Translations under genes and position numbers: made by a program
Shown here: positions 1 through 15,000 of the stretch, in pieces
How the letters are laid out: every line of letters starts with the position of its first letter
Numbering within the stretch: the stretch's first letter is position 1
Notes under the pieces: generated by a model
Seen by the model: the letters and a program-made list of their open reading frames with translations, nothing else
Database searches by the model: none
What the model was told of the DNA's origin: nothing
Assembly (NCBI GenBank): GCA_950097015.1
Contig: CATNEN010000014.1
Location: forward strand, 2,046,001-2,110,000
From: Macrostomum hystrix
Taxonomy: Eukaryota; Platyhelminthes; Macrostomidae
Direction of reading: 5' to 3'
Length of the DNA: 64,000 nucleotides

Positions 1-3000
1 GTCGCCGCCCGAGGAATCAATCTCCAGCGTTGGCTTTGCTGGCAACAGAGGATGAGTTGTGGCTGCTGCTGCGGCTGCTGCGACGGCTTCAGCAGCGGCG
101 GCTGAGATAACGCGGGCCTCAGAGCACAGTGCGGGTGTCCGGTCGGAGGCATCAGAGCACTTGGCTGAGCCGTCGCACCAGAAGCGGAGCGGCAGGCACT
201 GCGGTCCGCCATTGGATTTCTCCTGACCACATGATGGAGAGATGGGGTGCGCATAGAAAACGATTGCGATTCGAGATCTGGGAATATGAACAGTGGGATT
301 TGGGGATCTGGGCATATGATCTGTAAGATTTAGGGATCTGGGCATATGATCTGTAAGATTTGAGAATCTGGGCATATGATCTGTAAGATTTAGGGATCTG
401 GGCATATGATCTGTAAGATTTGAGAATCTGGGCATATGATGTGTAAGATTTGAGAATCTGGGAAAATAATCTGTAAGATTTGGGGATCTGGGAAAATGAT
501 CTGTAATATTTAGGGATCTGGGAATATGATCTGTAAGATTTAGGGATCTGGGAAAATAATCTATAAGATTTAGGGATCTGGGAATATGATCTGTAAGATT
601 TAGGGATCTGGGCATATGATCTGTAAGATTTAGGGATCTGGGAATATGATCTGTAAGATTTAGGGATCTGGGCATATGATCTATAAGATTTGGGGATCTG
701 GGAAAATGATCTGTAATATTTAGGGATCTGGGAATATGATCTGTAAGATTTGGGGATCTGGGCATATGATCTGTAAGATTTGAGAATCTGGGCATATGAT
801 GTGTAAGATTTGAGAATCTGGGAAAATAATCTGTAAGATTTGGGGATCTGGGAAAATGATCTGTAATATTTAGGGATCTGGGAATATGATCTGTAAGATT
901 TGGGGATCTGGGAAAATGATCTGTAATATTTAGGGATCTGGGAAAATGATCTGTAATATTTAGGGATCTGGGCAAATGATCTATAATATTTAGGGATCTG
1001 GGCATATGATCTGTAAGATTTAGGGATCTGGGAAAATAATCTATAAGATTTAGGGATCTGGGAAAATGATCTGTAATATTTAGGGATCTGGGAAAATGAT
1101 CTGTAATATTTAGGGATCTGGGAAAATGATCTGTAAGATTTAGGGATCTGGGAAAATGATCTGTGGGGTTTGAGAATCTGGGCATATGATCTGTAAGATT
1201 TAGGGATCTGGGAAAATGATCTGTGGGGTTTGAGAATCTGGGAATATGATTTGTAAGATTTGAGAATCTGGGAAAATAATCTGTAAGATTTGGGGATCTG
1301 GGAAAATGATCTGTAATATTTAGGGATCTGGGAATATGATCTGTAAGATTTAGGGATCTGGGAAAATAATCTATAATATTTAGGGATCTGGGAAAATGAT
1401 CTGTAAGATTTAGGGATCTGGGAAAATGATCTGTAAGATTTAGGGATCTGGGAAAATGATCTGTGGGGTTTGAGAATCTGGGAAAATGATCTGTAATATT
1501 TAGGGATCTGGGAAAATGATCTGTAAGATTTAGGGATCTGGGAAAATGATCTGTGGGGTTTGAGAATCTGGGAATATGATTTGTAAGATTTGGGGATCTG
1601 GGAATATGATCTGTAAGATTTAGGGATCTGGGAAAATGATCTGTGGGGTTTGAGAATCTGGGAATATGATCTGTGGGGTTTGAGAATCTGGGAATATGAT
1701 CTGTAAGATTTAGGGATCTGGAAAAATGATCTGTGGGGTTTGAGAATCTGGGAATATGATTTGTAAGATTTGGGGATCTGGGAATATGATCTGTAAGATT
1801 TAGGGATCTGGGAAAATGATCTGTGGGGTTTGAGAATCTGGGAATATGATTTGTAAGATTTGGGGATCTGGGAATATGATCTGTAAGATTTAGGGATCTG
1901 GGAAAATGATCTGTGGGGTTTGAGAATCTGGGAATATGATTTGTAAGATTTGGGGATCTGGGCATATGATCTGTAAGATTTAGGGATCTGGGAAAATGAT
2001 CTGTAATATTTAGGGATCTGGGAAAATGATCTGTAAGATTTGGGGATCTGGGCATATGATCTGTAAGATTTAGGGATCTGGGAAAATGATCTGTAAGATT
2101 TGAGAATCTGGGAATATGATCTGTAAGATTTGGGGATCTGGGCATATGATCTGTAAGATTTAGGGATCTGGGAAAATGATCTGTAATATTTAGGGATCTG
2201 GGCATATGATCTGTAAGATTTGAGAATCTGGGCATATGATCTGTAAGATTTAGGGATCTGGGAAAATGATCTATAATATTTAGGGATCTGGGCATATGAT
2301 CTGTAAGATTTGAGAATCTGGGCATATGATCTGTAAGATTTAGGGATCTGGGAAAATGATCTGTGGGGTTTGAGAATCTGGGAATACGGTTATAAATCGT
2401 TGTTAATAATTTTCGAATATTGATTTTGGGAATGTGACGATAATTTTTTTTATTTAAAGTACTGAAGCTCAACCTACCGCTCGGCAGGGCAGGGAGTCGA
2501 CGGAGCCGAGGCCGCCCGCGCCGGCGCCGCAGCACGCCTCGTCGCTGGCATCGTGACAGTCTGGCCGGCCGTTGCACAAGGCCGACAACGGCACGCACTG
2601 CCGCCGGCGCCTGCAGGTGAACTGGCGATTGCCGCAGGCGAACGGTGCCAGACGGCAGACGGTGGCGACCGGAAGGGCAGTCGAAGAAGCCGCTGACACC
2701 AAGGACGAAGACGGTGGATTGCTCAGTTCCCAGCCGCTGGGGCAGGCGCAGCGGAGGCCAAGAGTCGGCGGCTCAGGCGGCAGGCAGATGTGGCTGCAGG
2801 CGCGGCTGCGGCAAGCGGTGGCGTCCACGGAGCGTTGTAGCCACAGGCGCTCGGAGATGTTGGCGAGCACCTGGGCAGGAGGTGGGAGGGGATCGGAGCT
2901 GAGATGCTGGCGAGCACCTGGGCAGGAGGTGGGAGGGGATCGGAGCTGAGATGCTGGCGAGTATTGGAGCGAGGGGCCGTAGTTTGTGGCATTGTGTTTT

Positions 3001-6000
3001 GTGTTTGTGTTTCCCAGCACGCTATCTCAACCGCAGGCAAGGCACAAACCATGGTGGTGACGGATAGTCGGTCAGAGCCGCTCTGCTCTGGCAGACGCAG
3101 CGTCGTGTAGGTCCTGGCATCCACCCTGCTGGAGACGCTGATCCAGCCCGCCCTGGCGTCCAACATGTAGGCGTGGTGGGCGCCGAGGCCGAGGCCCACC
3201 GGGCTGTTCAGCAGGCTGACAGTTTGCGGCGGATCGCAAACTGAAGTCGAGGACGACTTCGATGAAGATGAAGCGCACTGGATGAGCTGGCGACGGTCCA
3301 GCAGGCGGCGCACCGAAGCCGGCTCCGGTCCCGCGGGCAGCATCAGGAGGGCCCAGTTGGGCTGGCCGGCGCCCCCGAGGTTGCTCGTCCAGTGCAGGCC
3401 GGGCTCCTCGCCTGTGGAGTTGTCACCATGGTGGAATTTGAGAGTCATGGCCTGGGGCATAAAAACTGGGATCCCACAGTCTGGGGATTTGAAAACTGGA
3501 GGATGAGCGATCGACTACCATGAGGATCATTATCCCGATGGACGCACCTGCGTAAAACCGAAGATTAGTCGGCGGTCCGGCCAGATACTTCGAGTCCACT
3601 GGCAGCCGAACCTCACCGGTGCCGTCCAGGCGACACCTGTGCAGCAGATGATTGCCGCCGGCCAGATCCCGGTTCAGCCAGTACAGGGCTCCGGCCACAG
3701 GGTCGAGGGCCAGCGCCACCGGCCGGCAGGTCTCCAGGCTGCAGTTCCTGATCAGCCAAGACACCGCGGCCGCCTCCACAGGCAGCAGGCCGGGGTCAGC
3801 GGATGACGTCGAAGACGCTGCCTGCCGGTCCTCCAGGCGGTAGGCCACGATGGCGGTCTCCTCGGCCAGGTAGAGCAGGCGGTTGACGGGGTCCAGGGCC
3901 ATGTCCAGGAAGTGGCCGCGCACCAGACTGTGCCAGGCGCTGCTGGCCGGGTTGTGCAGCAGCACGGAGCCGCGGTGCTGCAGGTAGAGAAAGTACATGC
4001 TGGCTGGCGGCGAATCGCCAGAATCCGAGGCGACGAAGGCAGGCAGCAGCAGCTCGGCGCGCACAATGTCGCCAGGCAGGTCGGGTTGGTGGGACACGGT
4101 GAAGTTTCTAAGGCTGTGCGCTCGCTGCATGTGGGATGGGTGGGGGCGATTTGGTGAGGAAAATCAAAACATTCCATTAAATCCCTCAGTCCTTCAGCTA
4201 CAATCCCTCAGTCCTTCAGCTACAATCCCTCAGTCCTTCAGCTACAATCCCTCAGTCCTTCAGCTACAGTCCCTCAGTCCTTCAGCTACAATCCCTCAGT
4301 CCTTCAGCTACAATCCCTCAGTCCTTCAGCTACAATCCCTCAGTCCTTCAGCTGCAATGCCTTAGTCCTTCAGCTCCAATGCCTCAGTCCTTCAGCTACA
4401 ATGCCTCAGTCCTTCAGGTCCAATGCCTCAGTCCTTCAGCAATAAAGACACAGGTGGCTCACCATGGAGAGCGCGTAGTCCACCGTGATGCCTTTGTCCG
4501 TGACCAGGTGCAGCCAGTCGGAGATCCGCTCGCACCGTTCGGCAGCTCCGCTGTCGTTTGCGAGCCGGTGCGAATCGGCGCAGGCGCAAGTGATCTTCAG
4601 CTGGTTGGTCAGCAGGCAGAAGTGCGGGCAGCGCCTGGCGGAGCAGAACAATCGCGTCTTCAAGGCGCTAGCCGCATCCGGCGGGGCCACCGAGTCCGTG
4701 TCGAACAGCACCAGGCCGACTGGTCGGAAGTCGCGCGGCAGATCGTCAGCGGAGGTGGAGGACGCGCTGGAGGCGTTGCTGAAGGCGGCGGCGTCTTCGG
4801 CAATGAACTCGCCGGTGACTGGCGAAACGCCAACGCGGTGAATCCGGCGACTGTTCAGGGCCACGTAGTAGACAGCCCAGCCATGGAAGGCGACGCCAAT
4901 GGGCGTGAAGCTGAGCGGCAGGCTGCGCACGTCCTGGCCATAGTAGTTCACGGACTTCAGCGACTTGCCATCGGAGAAGAACAGGCGCCTGGAGACCTGG
5001 TCCAAGGTCAGGTGCCTGCAGTGCGCGCGGACAGGTCAGGCAGACTGGTTTAGTGACAAGCTAATCCTAGCAGTGACAAGCTAATCTTGGCAGAGTGACA
5101 AGCTAATCCTAGCAGAGTGACAAGCTAATCCACGCAGAGTGACAAGCTAATCCTAGCAGAGTGACAAGCTACTCCTAGCAGAGTGACAAGCTAATCCACG
5201 AAGAGTGACAAGCTACTCCTAGCAGAGTGACAAGCTAATCCTAGCAGAGTGACAAGCTACTCCTAGCAGAGTGACAAGCTACTCCTAGCAGAGTGACAAG
5301 CTACTCCTAGCAGAGTGACAAGCTACTCCTAGCAGAGTGACAAGCTACTCCTAGCAGAGTGACAAGCTACTCCTAGCAGAATGACGAGCTAATCCTAGCA
5401 GAGTGACAAGCTACTCCTAGCAGAGTGACAAGCTAATCCTGGCAGAGTGACAAGCTAATCCTAGCAGAGTGACAAGCTAATCCTGGCAGAGTGACAAGCT
5501 ACTCCTAGCAGAGTGACAAGCTAATCCTGGCAGAGTGACAAGCTAATCCTAGCAGAGTGACAAGCTAATCCTAGCAGAGTGACAAGCTAATCCTAGCAGA
5601 GTGACAAGCTAATCCTAGCAGAGTGACAAGCTAATCCTGGCAGAGTGACAAGCTAATCCTGGCAGAGTGACAAGCTAATCCTAGCAATGCGAGTTCCCAA
5701 AAGTGGCCGGCTCACCTGGGGTCATCCAGTCCGTCCAGAACGGTGCCAGTGTCGACCTTCAGCCCGGGGTCAATGTCGCCTGAAGGACGCTGGAAGACGG
5801 GCTGCGGCGGGCTGTCGGGCAAGCCGAAGCCGAGCCACTGGAGGCGGCCGCGCCGCTGATAGTTGATGTCAATCCAGAACAGGCGGAATAGGTTTGAGTC
5901 GAACACGAGGGCGCGGGCTCCGGCCAGCCGGTCCGAGGCCAGCAGTGTCCGGCTGAGGCTCGGCTGGTCGAGCGACACGGCGCACAGCCGAGGCCAGGGC

Positions 6001-9000
6001 CAGCGGTCGATGTAGAACAGCACGTTGGTGGCCCAGTCGACTGCCAGGCCCAGCGGCTGGCTGAGGCCGGGCACGACCACCTTGGCGCTGACTCCGGCGC
6101 CGCGGTCAAGACCGGCGCAGGCGATGTGCCGGCCGGCTTCAGCCCAGCAGATTCGGCCGCGGCTGGCGTCGGAGGCCACGAATTCCACGGAGCGCAGGTC
6201 GTTGGACAGGTGCAGGGACTCGAAACCAACTGAGCCCCTGCCGGAGCCCAGGCCGCGCGGGGTAGCCATGCCGATGTCGCGCCCGCTGGCCACCACCAGG
6301 AAGGTGCGCAGCGACTGGCAACGGTGCTGCCCGTCCTCAGCTGCCTCGGTACGGGCGGAGGCGGCGGTCGAGTCGGCCAGTTGGAAGTGGGAGGCGCAGC
6401 GACAGACGCGACGATTGGCGGGTGCCGCGGCGGTCAGGTCGGGCCGAGGGATGCACAGCTGCTCGCAGCCAGCGTTGTCGGGGCGCCGGCATGGGTTGCT
6501 AGAGATGCAGGAAGGGCGGGCATTAACATGGGACAATGTGGACAAAATAAACAAGCGGATAGATGGCAACACCAAGGAAATCTCACCCTGGATACTGACA
6601 GCACTAAGGAAATCTCACCCTGGATGCTGATAGCACTAAGGAAATCTCACCCTGGATGCTGATAGCACTAAGGAAATCTCACCCTGGATGCTGATAGCAC
6701 TAAGGAAATCTCACCCTGGATACTGATAGCACTAAGGAAATCTCACCCTGGATACTGACAGCACTAAGGAAATCTCACCCTGGATACTGATAGCACTAAG
6801 GAAATCTCACCCTGGATGCTGATAGCACTAAGGAAATCTCACCCTGGATGCTGATAGCACTAAGAAATCTCACCCTGGATGCTGATAGCACTAAGGAAAT
6901 CTCACCCTGGATACTGATAGCACTAAGGAAATCTCACCCTGGATACTGACAGCACTAAGGAAATCTCACCCTGGATACTGATAGCACTAAGGAAATCTCA
7001 CCCTGGATGCTGATAGCACTAAGGAAATCTCACCCTGGATGCTGATAGCACTAAGGAAATCTCACCCTGGATGCTGATAGCACTAAGGAAATCTCACCCT
7101 GGATACTGACAGCACTAAGGAAATCTCACCCTAAATGCTGACAGCACTAAGGAAATCTCACCCTGGATACTGACAGCACTAAGGAAATCTCACCCTGGAT
7201 ACTGACAACACTAAGGAAATCTCACCCTGGATATTGACAGCACTAGGGAAATCCCTCAGGAGACTCACCTAGCAATGTAAGCAGCAAAGTCTTCAGCTAG
7301 CCGGGCGCTGCTGGCAGCCAGAGACAGCGGGATGCGCAGCGGCACTGGCAGCTCGCGGCTGTTGGCGCCATTGCGGTCCACAATGCCCAGGCTCATGTCG
7401 CCAGAGATGGACAGCCAGTACAGGTGACCGCGCAGGGCCGAGTAAACTTTGGACACGGAAGGCGAGACGGAGGCGACCGCGCGGGTCAGCTGGATGTGCG
7501 CCGAGGTGGCGCCGTCGGCTGAGAACTGGAACACGCCGAGGCGGCCCTGCGGGTCGGCCTCAAATGGGAGCGGGTGGAGAGTGTTTGTTGGCGAGTCAGG
7601 TACAACAGGCAGATTTAGAGTCCACAGAGAACCAAGCGTAAACTGAGCAGACTCACGAGGTAGTAGAGATCGCCAGTGGCCTCATCAACCACCAGCTGGC
7701 AGAAGTGGCTGGAGGTGAGGTTCAGCAGAATGCGCAGCTGTGAGACGCCGTCAAGGTGACTCTGAACCAAGCGGCTGTCGGCGCAGTAGTACAGGTAGCC
7801 GCTGCGGAGATGCGGGGTAGCGGAGAGGCTGTTAGAGGCTTTCTTTGGGCTGAGCAGGTGGGCTAATGTGAGAAGTAGGAGGGGATCTAGGGCGGACAGG
7901 TTGGAGGGGATCTAGGGAGGACAGGTAGGGGGATCTAGGGCGGACAGGTAGGAGGGGATCTGGGTCGGACAGATAGGAGGGGATCTGGGTCGGTCAGGTA
8001 GGAGGGGATCTGGGTCGGACAGGTAGGAGGGGATCTAGGGCGGACAGGTAGGAGGGGATCTAGGGCGGACAGGTAGGAGGGGATCTAGGGCGGTCAGGTA
8101 GGAGGGGATCTAGGGCGGACAGGTAGGAGGGGATCTAGGGCGGACAGGTAGGAGGGGATCTAGGGCGGACAGGTAGGAGGGGATCTAGGGCGGACAGGTA
8201 GGAGGGGATCTAGGGCGGACAGGTAGGAGGGGATCTAGGGCGGTCAGGTAGGAGGGGATCTAGGGCGGACAGGTAGGAGGGGATCTAGGGCGGACAGGTA
8301 GGAGGGGATCTAGGGCGGACAGGTTGGAGGGGATCTAGGGCGGACAGGTAGGAGGGGATCTAGGGCGGACAGTACACAGGTTGGGGACACGGTGCCAGTT
8401 GGGCTCACCGGATAGGGTCCAGCTTGACGGCGGTGATCTTGTCGAAGCTGGCCAGCACGTACTGGTGGCGGCCGTCCAGGCGGGCAATGAGCAGCTTCCG
8501 CTGGGTGGCCCAGTACAGGTTGCCGCTGGACCAGTCTACAGCCAGGTCCACCGGCACTTCGTCGGCGTTCTCCAGGATCTTCTCGAAGCGGACGGGCCCG
8601 GCGCCGTTGCCCAGAAGGGCCACGCGGCGTATGGCCTCGGTGGAGGCGCGCGAGCCGCTGGAGGACACCTTCTCGTGCTGGTAGTCAATCCAGTACACCA
8701 CATTGGCCAGGGGGTCCACGGCCAGGCACTTGACAATGAACTTGTGCACCTGGAACAGCTCGGTGGAGTGGTAGTCCTCGGTGTCCAGGGACATTTTCAG
8801 CACGGACGAGCCCTTGCTGACATCCAGGCTGATGAGCATGTAGTCCACGTATGCTGCATCGGGTGTTGGAAACAAGCAAGTGAATCACAACCAAGGTCTT
8901 GGGTTCGCATCTCAGCTCAGCTCACGGGAAATAATTAGTGCTACTGAGCAAGATAGCACAGTTCTCTCTACTGCTTCTGTTAACCGATCCGTAAAATGCG

Positions 9001-12000
9001 CCCCAAGATCGCCTGGGGTCGATAATCAGTAAACTCACAGGTCAGGCAGCGGTGAGTGTTATTCCTGGGATCCGGTAGCAGGCCATTGCGGCACAGGCAG
9101 GTGTAGCGCTGATCCTCGGCAGTTGACGAGCGCCGGAAGCACAAGTGGTCGCAAGGATTCCGGGTGGCGCAGATGTCCTTGTATGCTGAGAAATAGAGAT
9201 TAAACAAAGAGCATTGGCATCTGTCCGAAACATTTTGTAGCCTCACTCCGTACTCACTTTGTCTACACATTCTTAGTCTACAGTTCGGCTAAGATCTAAT
9301 GTCTACAGTTCGGCTAAGATCCAATGTCTACAGTTCGGCTAAGATCCAATGTCTACAGTTCGGCTAAGATCCAATGTCTACAGTTCGGCTAAGATCCAAT
9401 GTCTACAGTTCGGCTAAGATCTAATGTCTACAGTTCGGCTAAGATCCAATGTCTACAGTTCGGCTCCGATCAAATGTCTACAGTTCGGCTAAGATCCAAT
9501 GTCTACAGTTCGGCTAAGATCCAATGTCTACAGTTCGGCTAAGATCTAATGTCTACAGTTCGGCTAAGATCCAATGTCTACAGTTCGGCTAAGATCCAAT
9601 GTCTACAGTTCGGCTAAGATCCAATGTCTACAGTTCGGCTAAGATCTAATGTCTACAGTTCGGCTAAGATCCAATGTCTACAGTTCGGCTAAGATCCAAT
9701 GTCTACAGTTCGGCTCCGATCAAATGTCTACAGTTCGGCTAAGATCCAATGTCTACAGTTCGGCTAAGATCCAATGTCTACAGTTCGGCTAAGATCCAAT
9801 GTCTACAGTTCGGCTAAGATCTAATGTCTACAGTTCGGCTAAGATCCAATGTCTACAGTTCGGCTAAGATCCAATGTCTACAGTTCGGCTCCGATCAAAT
9901 GTCTACAGTTCGGCTAAGATCCAATGTCTACAGTTCGGCTAAGATCCAATGTCTACAGTTCGGCTAAGATCCAATGTCTACAGTTCGGCTCCGATCAAAT
10001 GTCTACAGTTCGGCTCCGATCCAATGTCTACAGTTCGGCTAAGATCTAATGTCTACAGTTCGGCTAAGATCCAATGTCTACAGTTCGGCTAAGATCTAAT
10101 GTCTACAGTTCGGCTCCGATCCAATGTCTACAGTTCGGCTAAGATCTAATGTCTACAGTTCGGCTACGATCTAATGTGTACAGTTCGGCTCCGATCCAAT
10201 GTGTACAGTTCGGCTACGATCCAATGTCTACAGTTCGGCTCCGATCAAATGTCTACAGTTCGGCCAAGATCTAATATCTACAGTTCGGCTCCGATCCAAT
10301 GTGTACAGTTCGGCTCCTACCCAATGCCTACAGTTCGGCTACGATCTAATGTCTACAGTTCGGCTCCGATCCAATGTCTACAGTTCGGCTAAGATCTAAT
10401 GTCTACAGTTCGGCTACGATCTAATGTGTACAGTTCGGCTCCGATCAAATGTGTACAGTTCGGCTCCGATCCAATGTGTACAGTTCGGCTACGATCCAAT
10501 GTCTACAGTTCGGCCAAGATCTAATATCTACAGTTCGGCTCCGATCAAATGTCTACAGTTCGGCCAAGATCTAATATCTACAGTTCGGCTCCGATCCAAT
10601 GTCTACAGTTCGGCTACGATCTAATGTCTACAGTTCGACTCCGATCAAATGTCTACAGTTCGGCTCCGATCCAATGTCTACAGTTCGGCTACGATCAAAT
10701 GTGTACAGTTCGGCTACGATCCAATGTCTACATTTGGGCTCCGATCCAATGTCTACAGTTCGGCCAAGATCTAATATCTATAGTTCGGCTCCGATCCAAT
10801 GTCTACAGTTCGGCTACGATCCAATGTCTACAGTTCGGCCAAGATCTAATATCTATAGTTCGGCTCCGATCCAATGTCTACAGTTCGGCTACGATCCAAT
10901 GTCTACAGTTCGGCTACGATCTAATGTCTACAGTTCGGCTACGATCTAATGTCTACAGTTCGGCGAGGATACGGGAACCAATGTAGGCGTAAATTTTCCC
11001 AGACCATTTCTCTGCCCAGCACCCAGAGATACCAGCCAACAATGCCAAAACAATATGAGGCCAGGATTTTTGACAGCCCAGCCTTCAATCGCCCAAGCCT
11101 CACCTGCCGGCCAGGCTTTGTACTCGCTCTTGGAGAGCACCACCAGATTATATGGCAGCTCCGAGACCCGAAGCCGGGTCTGTGTCGCCCGGCAACTCGT
11201 GACCGAAGCTGTCGAGACGCCGGCGGCGCCACCTGCGGCAGCCAGGTCACAGGCAACAACAACAACGCCCTGAATCCAGTAGAGCTGCCTGTCCCGCTGC
11301 TGATAAGCCAGGGCCCTGGCCGGCCGCTTGTCTTTGGGAATGTCCAGCAGGGCGAACGACGAGGGCGAGGTGGGCGAAGCCGAAGCTTCAGTAAGCCAGG
11401 GCAGGTAGGACAGACCGCGGACTTGCATTACGGAATTCGAGCTAATTGACTCCATCCAGTAGATGACCTGCCGTTTTTAGTAGATTGAAAATGCTTTAAC
11501 TGGAGCTAACAGACAAATGGCTTACATCTAGTCTGCTGTGTCACTCAGCTAGTCTGTTGTGTCACTCAGCTAGTCTGCTGTGTCACTCAGCTAGTCTGTT
11601 GTGTCACTCAGCTAGTCTGTTGTGTCACTCAGCTAGTCTGCTGTGTCACTCAGCTAGTCTGTTGTGTCACTCAGCTAGTCTGTTGTGTCACTCAGCTAGT
11701 CTGTTGTGTCACTCAGCTAGTCTGTTGTGTCACTCAGCTAGTCTGTTGAGTCACTCAGCTAGTCTGCTGTGTCACTCAGCTAGTCTGTTGTGTCACTCAG
11801 CTAGTCTGTTGTGTCACTCAGCTAGTCTGTTGTATCACTCAGCTAGTCTGTTGTGTCACTCAGCTAGTCTGTTGTGTCACTCAGCTAGTCTGTTGTGTCA
11901 CTCAGCTAGTCTGTTGTGTCACTCAGCTAGTCTGCTGTGTCACTCAGCTAGTCTGTTGTGTCACTCAGCTAGTCTGTTGTATCACTCAGCTAGTCTGTTG

Positions 12001-15000
12001 TGTCACTCAGCTAGTCTGTTGTGTCACTCAGCTAGTCTGTTGTGTCACTCAGCTAGTCTGTTGTGTCACTCAGCTAGTCTGCTGTGTCACTCAGCTAGTC
12101 TGTTGTGTCACTCAGCTAGTCTGTTGTGTCACTCAGCTAGTCTGTTGTGTCACTCAGCTAGTCTGCTGTGTCACTCAGCTAGTCTGCTGTATCACTCAGC
12201 TAGTCTGCTGTGTCACTCAGCTAGTCTGTTGTGTCACTCAGCTAGTCTGCTGTGTCACTCAGCTAGTCTGTTGTGTCACTCAGCTAGTCTGTTGTGTCAC
12301 TCAGCTAGTCTGTTGTGTCACTCAGCTAGTCTGTTGTGTCACTCAGCTAGTCTGTTGTGTCACTCAGCTAGTCTGTTGTATCACTCAGCTAGTCTGTTGT
12401 GTCACTCAGCTAGTCTGTTGTGTCACTCAGCTAGTCTGTTGTGTCACTCAGCTAGTCTGTTGTGTCACTCAGCTGTCACTCCAGGTAAGCAGCACCCTCA
12501 CCGAATTCTCCGTGTCGATGGCCACGGCGCTGATTTCGTCGGCCTCGCTGATTCGCTGCACAATGCCCAGCACCCGGCCGTCCAGCCGCCTGATGTGCAG
12601 CTGCTTCTGGCCAAAGGGCGCGTCCCGCGACTGCACATCGACGAAGAACAGAATGCAGGCGCTCACGCTGTCCACCGCTAGGGTGCGGCTGAGGATCACG
12701 TGATTGGCCGGCAGGCGGAGCAGAGTGCGCCGATCGCTGCCGTGGTAGTCGTCCACCTTCAGCGCTGAGACGATGGCGTCCGTGAGGTCCGTGTTAGTCA
12801 CCCAGTAGATCTTCCGCCCGATGTCGTCAACTGCCAGGGCCTGCGGAGATTGTGGATTTGTGGTGGATTATCCGATAAATAACAGGAAAGGGCTTTTTGT
12901 TAAATCCAGTCACTAACAGGGGGCGTTGGGATAATCCTATGATTGACAGCTATGTAAGACAATGGGATAATCCTATGATTGACAGCTATGTAAGACAATG
13001 GGATAATCCTATGATTGACAGCTATGTAGGACAATGGGATAACCCTATGATTGACAGCTATGTAAGACAATGGGATAATCCTATGATTGACAGCTATGTA
13101 AGACAATGGGATAACCCTATGATTGACAGCTATGTAAGACAATGGGATAACCCTATGATTGACAGCTATGTAAGACAATGGGATAACCCTATGATTGACA
13201 GCTATGTAAGACAATGGGATAACCCTATGATTGACAGCTATGTAAGACAATGGGATAACCCTATGATTGACAGCTATGTTAGACAATGGGATAACCCTAT
13301 GATTGACAGCTATGTAAGACAATGCGATAACCCTATGATTGACAGCTATGTAAGACAATGGGATAACCCTATGATTGACAGCTATGTAAGACAATGCGAT
13401 AACCCTATGATTGACAGCTATGTAAGACAATGGGATAATCCTATAATAGACAGCCAGGGAAGAAGTTGGGATAATCCAATTAATGATTGACAGCCAGGAA
13501 AAACTTTGCGAAAGCACTGGTGGACCAGTGCAATCAGCACAGGAAATACCTGGATCACGTGGTCCGCAATGATAACGTGAGCTCTGCCAGAGTCGCCGCT
13601 GCCGCTGGCGCCGCCTCCGATGTTGCCGCCATCTCCGGCGTCAATCGGCAGGCCAACTGACGCATCCAGGCGGAAGATCTTGCGGTCTGTGGCGACAAAC
13701 AGAGGCCCGTTGCGTGCATAGGCAACAGCGTGGCAGCGCTGGTCGGCGAGGCTGGGGATGCGGGTCTCGCTGCCCCTGATGAAGATGGAGAGGCCCAGCA
13801 CGTGGCCAATGACAGCCACCAGGTCTGGGCCGAGCTGCTGTGGACCTGCTGCTGATCAGTTGGGTTGGAAGTATCAGTGTGCTTGGCTAGTGTCCTAGCA
13901 GCTTTGAATTGGATAGGGACCATGTGAAACCCACACAGCATTTACTTCAAAGAGAGCTTGAGTTGATGTTGTAAGCTTTGACTTATGCTGGCATAGTTTT
14001 TACATAGGTAGATAAAATCTAAATTAACAGGACACAATCCAGAATTACCCATCTAGGGCAAATAAATACTATGTCCTTAATCAAACATAAGATAAAAAGT
14101 TAATGTATTTTAAATATAAATTAACTTTATATATAGCCAAACTGACCAAACACTGTATGAAAGTTGATTGTAAAATCCTTTGTTTGAAGGAATCAAAATG
14201 TAACAAAATTATATTTCTTTTTTGCTAGAAATATTTTCTATGATCTCTAGCATACATGCGCAACACCCGGCCGACCCGGCCGAACCGGCCAGGTGAAACG
14301 AGGGCCAAGCAAGGTAAGTCGCAAAAACCAATCGACCAAGCGCAAAAAAATCAAAGGGGGGACCAAGGGACAAAAAAGGAAGGCGTGAAGAAAAGAAAAA
14401 AGGGGAGAGAAAAAGACAGCAAATGAGAGCAAACTAAGTCGTAAATAGAGCAATGAAACGAACTAAGTCACAAATGAGAGCAAAAACTAAGTCGCACGGC
14501 TGGCTAAGATTTGGGAGGTTGCGCATGTATGATCTCTAGACCTTGGACCAGAAAGTCTAACCCCTTATGTTACTAACAAAATGACAAAAAGAAAGAAATT
14601 ACATTCATACAATACTTGCAAACTAGTATATATTTGTCAGTTTAGTGTGGCTCTGCTTTTGTAAAAACTAGGGCATAGTAGGCTAGGGCTTAGAACTAGA
14701 ACTTAGAACTAAAACAATATATATATAAAAAGAATAAGTACAGGTGCAAAAGCTAATGAAAGCTATTTCTTTTGCTACAATGGTAACTTAGCATTAACTT
14801 AGCAGGGTGAGTTGCAGTTGGCAGCATGGTTAATGCATTTGCTTCTTAACCAAGGTCCCTAAGCTTAATTCCATGGCAAGGCCACATACATTTGGGGTGT
14901 AGTCATGGGGAGAAGGCTTGGGGGCTTAAGAAAGTCAGGGCAGAGGTACACAACTATGTGAGCAAAAGTCTATGTGCAGTATATATGTGTGTGATCAAGA

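Noticed and set aside
3418-3465. Acceptor for LRP exon 12 at CCCCAG just before GCCATGACT
   Set aside because: It gives the wrong phase and an early stop. The acceptor ATCCCAG at 3466-3468 keeps the frame (YAVFMPQAMT).
11557-12681. 374-codon plus-strand frame repeating SLLCHSA
   Set aside because: It arises from the 21-bp array in LRP intron 3, and its end overlaps LRP exon 3 antisense.
12897-13517. Open frames of about 200 codons on both strands
   Set aside because: A stop-free 36-bp repeat unit in LRP intron 2 creates both.
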